In this document: positions 63,801 through 64,000 of the stretch, in pieces | How the letters are laid out: every line of letters begins with the position of its first letter | How positions within the stretch are numbered: the first letter of the stretch is position 1 | The notes under the pieces: model-generated | Told to the model about the DNA's origin: nothing | What the model saw: only the letters and a program-made list of their open reading frames with translations | Database searches by the model: none | Assembly (NCBI GenBank): GCA_016711705.1 | Contig: JADJSK010000006.1 | Coordinates: 62,001-126,000 of the forward strand | Direction of reading: 5' to 3' | Length of the DNA: 64,000 nt | From: Candidatus Brachybacter algidus | Lineage (GTDB): Bacteria > Bacteroidota > Bacteroidia > Chitinophagales > Saprospiraceae | Translations under genes and position numbers: made by a program

Positions 63801-64000
63801 ATGTGGGTAATCGACATGATAATAATTTATCTGTAATAAATACAACAACAAATACGCTTATCACAAATATTTATGTTGGATTAATGCCTTCAGGGATTGC
63901 AGTCAGTCCTAATGGATCCAAAGTATATGTGGCTAAGAACTTCGCGGATAATGTATCAGTTATTGATGCATCTTCAAATACTGTCATTGTTAATATACCC
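57854..64000 (+). CDS. Giant BspA-repeat/PKD-like/YVTN beta-propeller surface protein, 3'-partial
   Basis: One frame is open from the ATG at 57854 to the window end (at least 2049 residues; the stop lies outside). The signal peptide is SLWLFCAIVLLATSKSYGQ. Two copies of a block of about 350 residues follow (57935-58890, 58905-60005). Each has a beta domain (FTTKWxFPxATxSI) and BspA/DUF285 leucine-rich-like repeats (FNQDIGNWNTSNVTNMDNMF). An Ig-like domain (LWSGPDGFTSVEQNP) comes next. PKD-like domains then alternate with seven-bladed YVTN propellers (VSVINTATNTVxATIxVGxxPxGIxVSPDGTKVYVAN) at about 60496-61370, 61955-62825 and 63418 to the end. Each propeller sits inside a PKD-like domain. A surface adhesin role is inferred; a T9SS sorting domain is expected beyond the window. 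Confidence 0.9.
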   Translation, partial: MERIIKNSLWLFCAIVLLATSKSYGQNFTTKWLFPVATSSITFDAFTTGAVTYTWVAIPSGNSGNGSFTSLVGGSVTLSGLSIMANDEVTLSMTPGSLRTFHHIVNSFDLISVEDWGGVEWSSMSNMFRNCENLTNLPVTAPNLSNVFSLSQMFYTALSFNQDIGNWNTSHVTNMDNMFYGATAFNQDIGNWNTTNVLIMRGLFFGATAFNQDIGNWNTSNVTNMDNMFFGATAFNQDIGNWITSNVTNMNNMFYGASAFNQDLGSWTLYPTVLLVQMLSSSGLDCANYSATLNGWRANNPTVMSRVLGGTGMQYGTNAAAAHSELISIQGWTINGDAPSGVDCGSVNGQSFTTKWSFPTATTSIAFEALTTGNVGYTWSASPSGNSGSGTFTSLVDGSVTLSGLSIIANDEVALSMTPDNLRRFHTIAEASSLKSVEDWGAVEWSSMSRMFQGCTNLTQLPLAPPDLSNVTDMSYMFSNAPNFNQNLDNWNTSNVNDMSFLFSYCTLFNGQIDNWATENVTNMQGMFFLNENFNQNIGSWNTVSVTNMYAMFGLATSFNQNIGNWNTSNVNAMGTMFYGASNFNQDIGNWNTSNVTTMVDMFAYASIFNQDIASWNTSNVDNMYEMFTQASNFNQNIGDWTLNPAVTLVDMLSNSGMNCYNYSSTINGWRANNPTVTSRVLGATGLQYGTNAATAHAELISNQGWTITGDNASGVSCELILCDVNATASALPNPLCVGSTLNLSAGGGETYLWSGPDGFTSVEQNPIISNVQTDNSGDYFVTVTDINQCTDFASVTVTVNPVADVNPIDNQVLCNNELTQPVTFSGSVPGTVYTWVNNTPSIGLPVSGIGDISTFTAITTGSTPVTATVTVYPSFGAGGSFAYITSTYDDNVSVINTTSNSVIATIAVGNYPIGASVTPDGSKVYVANTDSDDVSVINTATNTVTATIAVGNGPAGISVSPDGTKVYVANFSSHTMSVINTATNLVTATIPVGLNPYGIAVSPDGTKVYTANYSSDNVSVINTATNMVIATIPAGDTPFGVSVHPDGTKVYVSNRNSSDVTVINAATNTVITSIAVANGPNGVSVSPDGTKAYVANYFSDEVTVINTVTNSVTATIEVGNGPIGVSVSPDGTKVYVVNTSDDDVSVINTATNLVIATVAVGENPQVVGNFITAGDENCNEVPKTFTITVNPTPVGSAYPQTVCSGSVANVALVSTVGGTSFTWTAAIQTSPVGGTITGFSDCSSACGTAIVHTLTNTGTSSGVVRYTITPSAGGCIGIPFTVDVTVNLGFDINPIDNQVLCNNESTQPVTFSGSAPGTIYNWVNNTPSIGLPASGTGDISSFTAINTSNTPLSATITVSTEGQVETFAYIPNNVSNDVSVINVATNTVVATIPVGDSPIGVAISPDGTKVYVTNNFSNFVTVINTATNSVIGTINVGDYPSGIAVSPDGSQIYVTYIYSNFISIFNTISNALTATVAVGVSPIGVIVSPDGTKAYVTNSNSDSLSVISTSTNSILATIAVGDTPVGVCNSMDGTLVYVANQISDNVSVINTNTNTVTATINVGDSPVGICTSSDGTLVYVSNRNSANVSVISTATNTVIATIPVGLSPFGISASPDGTKVYVSNLGSDNVSAISTATNTVIATIPVGVYPYSFGNFIGNVSASFCPGTPQTFTITVNPTPTGSASPQTICSGTTSSVDLNSTVGGTTFSWTAAIQTSPLGGTITGFSNCSSGCGTSIVQTLTNSGTSSGTVRYTVTPTAGGCTGTPFTVDVTVGLGADVDPIANQVVCNGYTTVPVIFTGSVPGATYNWVNTTPSIGLPASGTGDISSFTALNTGNSPVTAAITVTPVVNGIEMAYIPNYQGGTVSVMNISTGTVVATIPVGTLPYGVSVSPDGSKVYITNSNTDDVSVINTSTNTVIATIPVGNNPKGITVSPDGLRVYVTNDVTDDVTVINTITNTVISTIPVGENPLGVALSPDGTILYVGNRHDNNLSVINTTTNTLITNIYVGLMPSGIAVSPNGSKVYVAKNFADNVSVIDASSNTVIVNIP
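60496..61370 (+). repeat. First seven-bladed YVTN propeller, nested in a PKD-like domain
   Basis: Seven repeats of about 42 residues. The opening strand (SFAYITSTYDDN) completes the last blade (VSVINTATNLVIATVAVGENP), a usual ring closure. It is preceded by STPVTATVTVYPS and followed by VPKTFTITVNPTP, which together make the two halves of one PKD-like domain end. The same arrangement recurs at 61955-62825 and from 63418. Confidence 0.8.

Overview
The window looks like a chromosomal segment of a Bacteroidota member, most likely Saprospiria/Saprospiraceae (inference). The DNA is AT-rich and start codons lack Shine-Dalgarno sites. Several genes carry the Bacteroidota -7 box (TAnnTTTG). Many large secreted proteins end in type IX secretion (T9SS) type A sorting domains, and transketolase is split into two subunits. 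TANFOR, FISUMP, SprB-like, PKD-like and BspA-type domains are abundant. I see no rRNA, tRNA, CRISPR array, prophage or transposase gene.

Layout. 1-5.8 kb: a giant beta-helix/SprB-like surface protein (5' end outside the window) with a 1.5-kb internal tandem duplication, then a small T9SS cargo protein. 6-12.5 kb: a PsbP/DcrB-like secreted protein flanked by REP-like hairpin blocks, split transketolase, a Cys/Met-metabolism PLP enzyme, a REP cluster and two small unknown genes. 12.6-17 kb: the Phe/Tyr operon (pheA, aminotransferase, tyrA, then DAHP synthase/chorismate mutase), preceded by an 18-codon Phe/Tyr-rich leader peptide with an antiterminator/terminator pair. 17-22 kb: a MITE-like element, a TonB-like protein, a TPR membrane protein, a BamA-like barrel and NAD kinase. 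22-28.3 kb: a truncated Reg_prop sensor, a NarL-type regulator with its TPR histidine kinase, and a T9SS plus collagen-like surface pair. 28.36-29.8 kb: an array of nine 18-bp palindromes at a pitch near 124 bp, next to an ArsR-family gene whose promoter region carries the same palindrome. 30-42.4 kb: outer-membrane barrel, TANFOR, fibronectin III and FISUMP lipoprotein genes. 42.8-52.5 kb: a giant metalloprotease/beta-helix/PKD-like T9SS protein split by a frameshift. 52.7-57.4 kb: an Asp-box T9SS protein and a second two-component pair. 57.85 kb to the end: a giant open-ended surface protein with BspA repeats and YVTN beta-propellers nested inside PKD-like domains.

Two systems stand out. 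One is the ArsR operator array, a possible decoy or titration array. The other is the self-contained Phe/Tyr attenuator. A caution: at least six genes are broken by one- or two-base indels, mostly in A or T runs. This pattern suggests long-read assembly error rather than biological pseudogenes, so the broken genes are described as fragments of single proteins.
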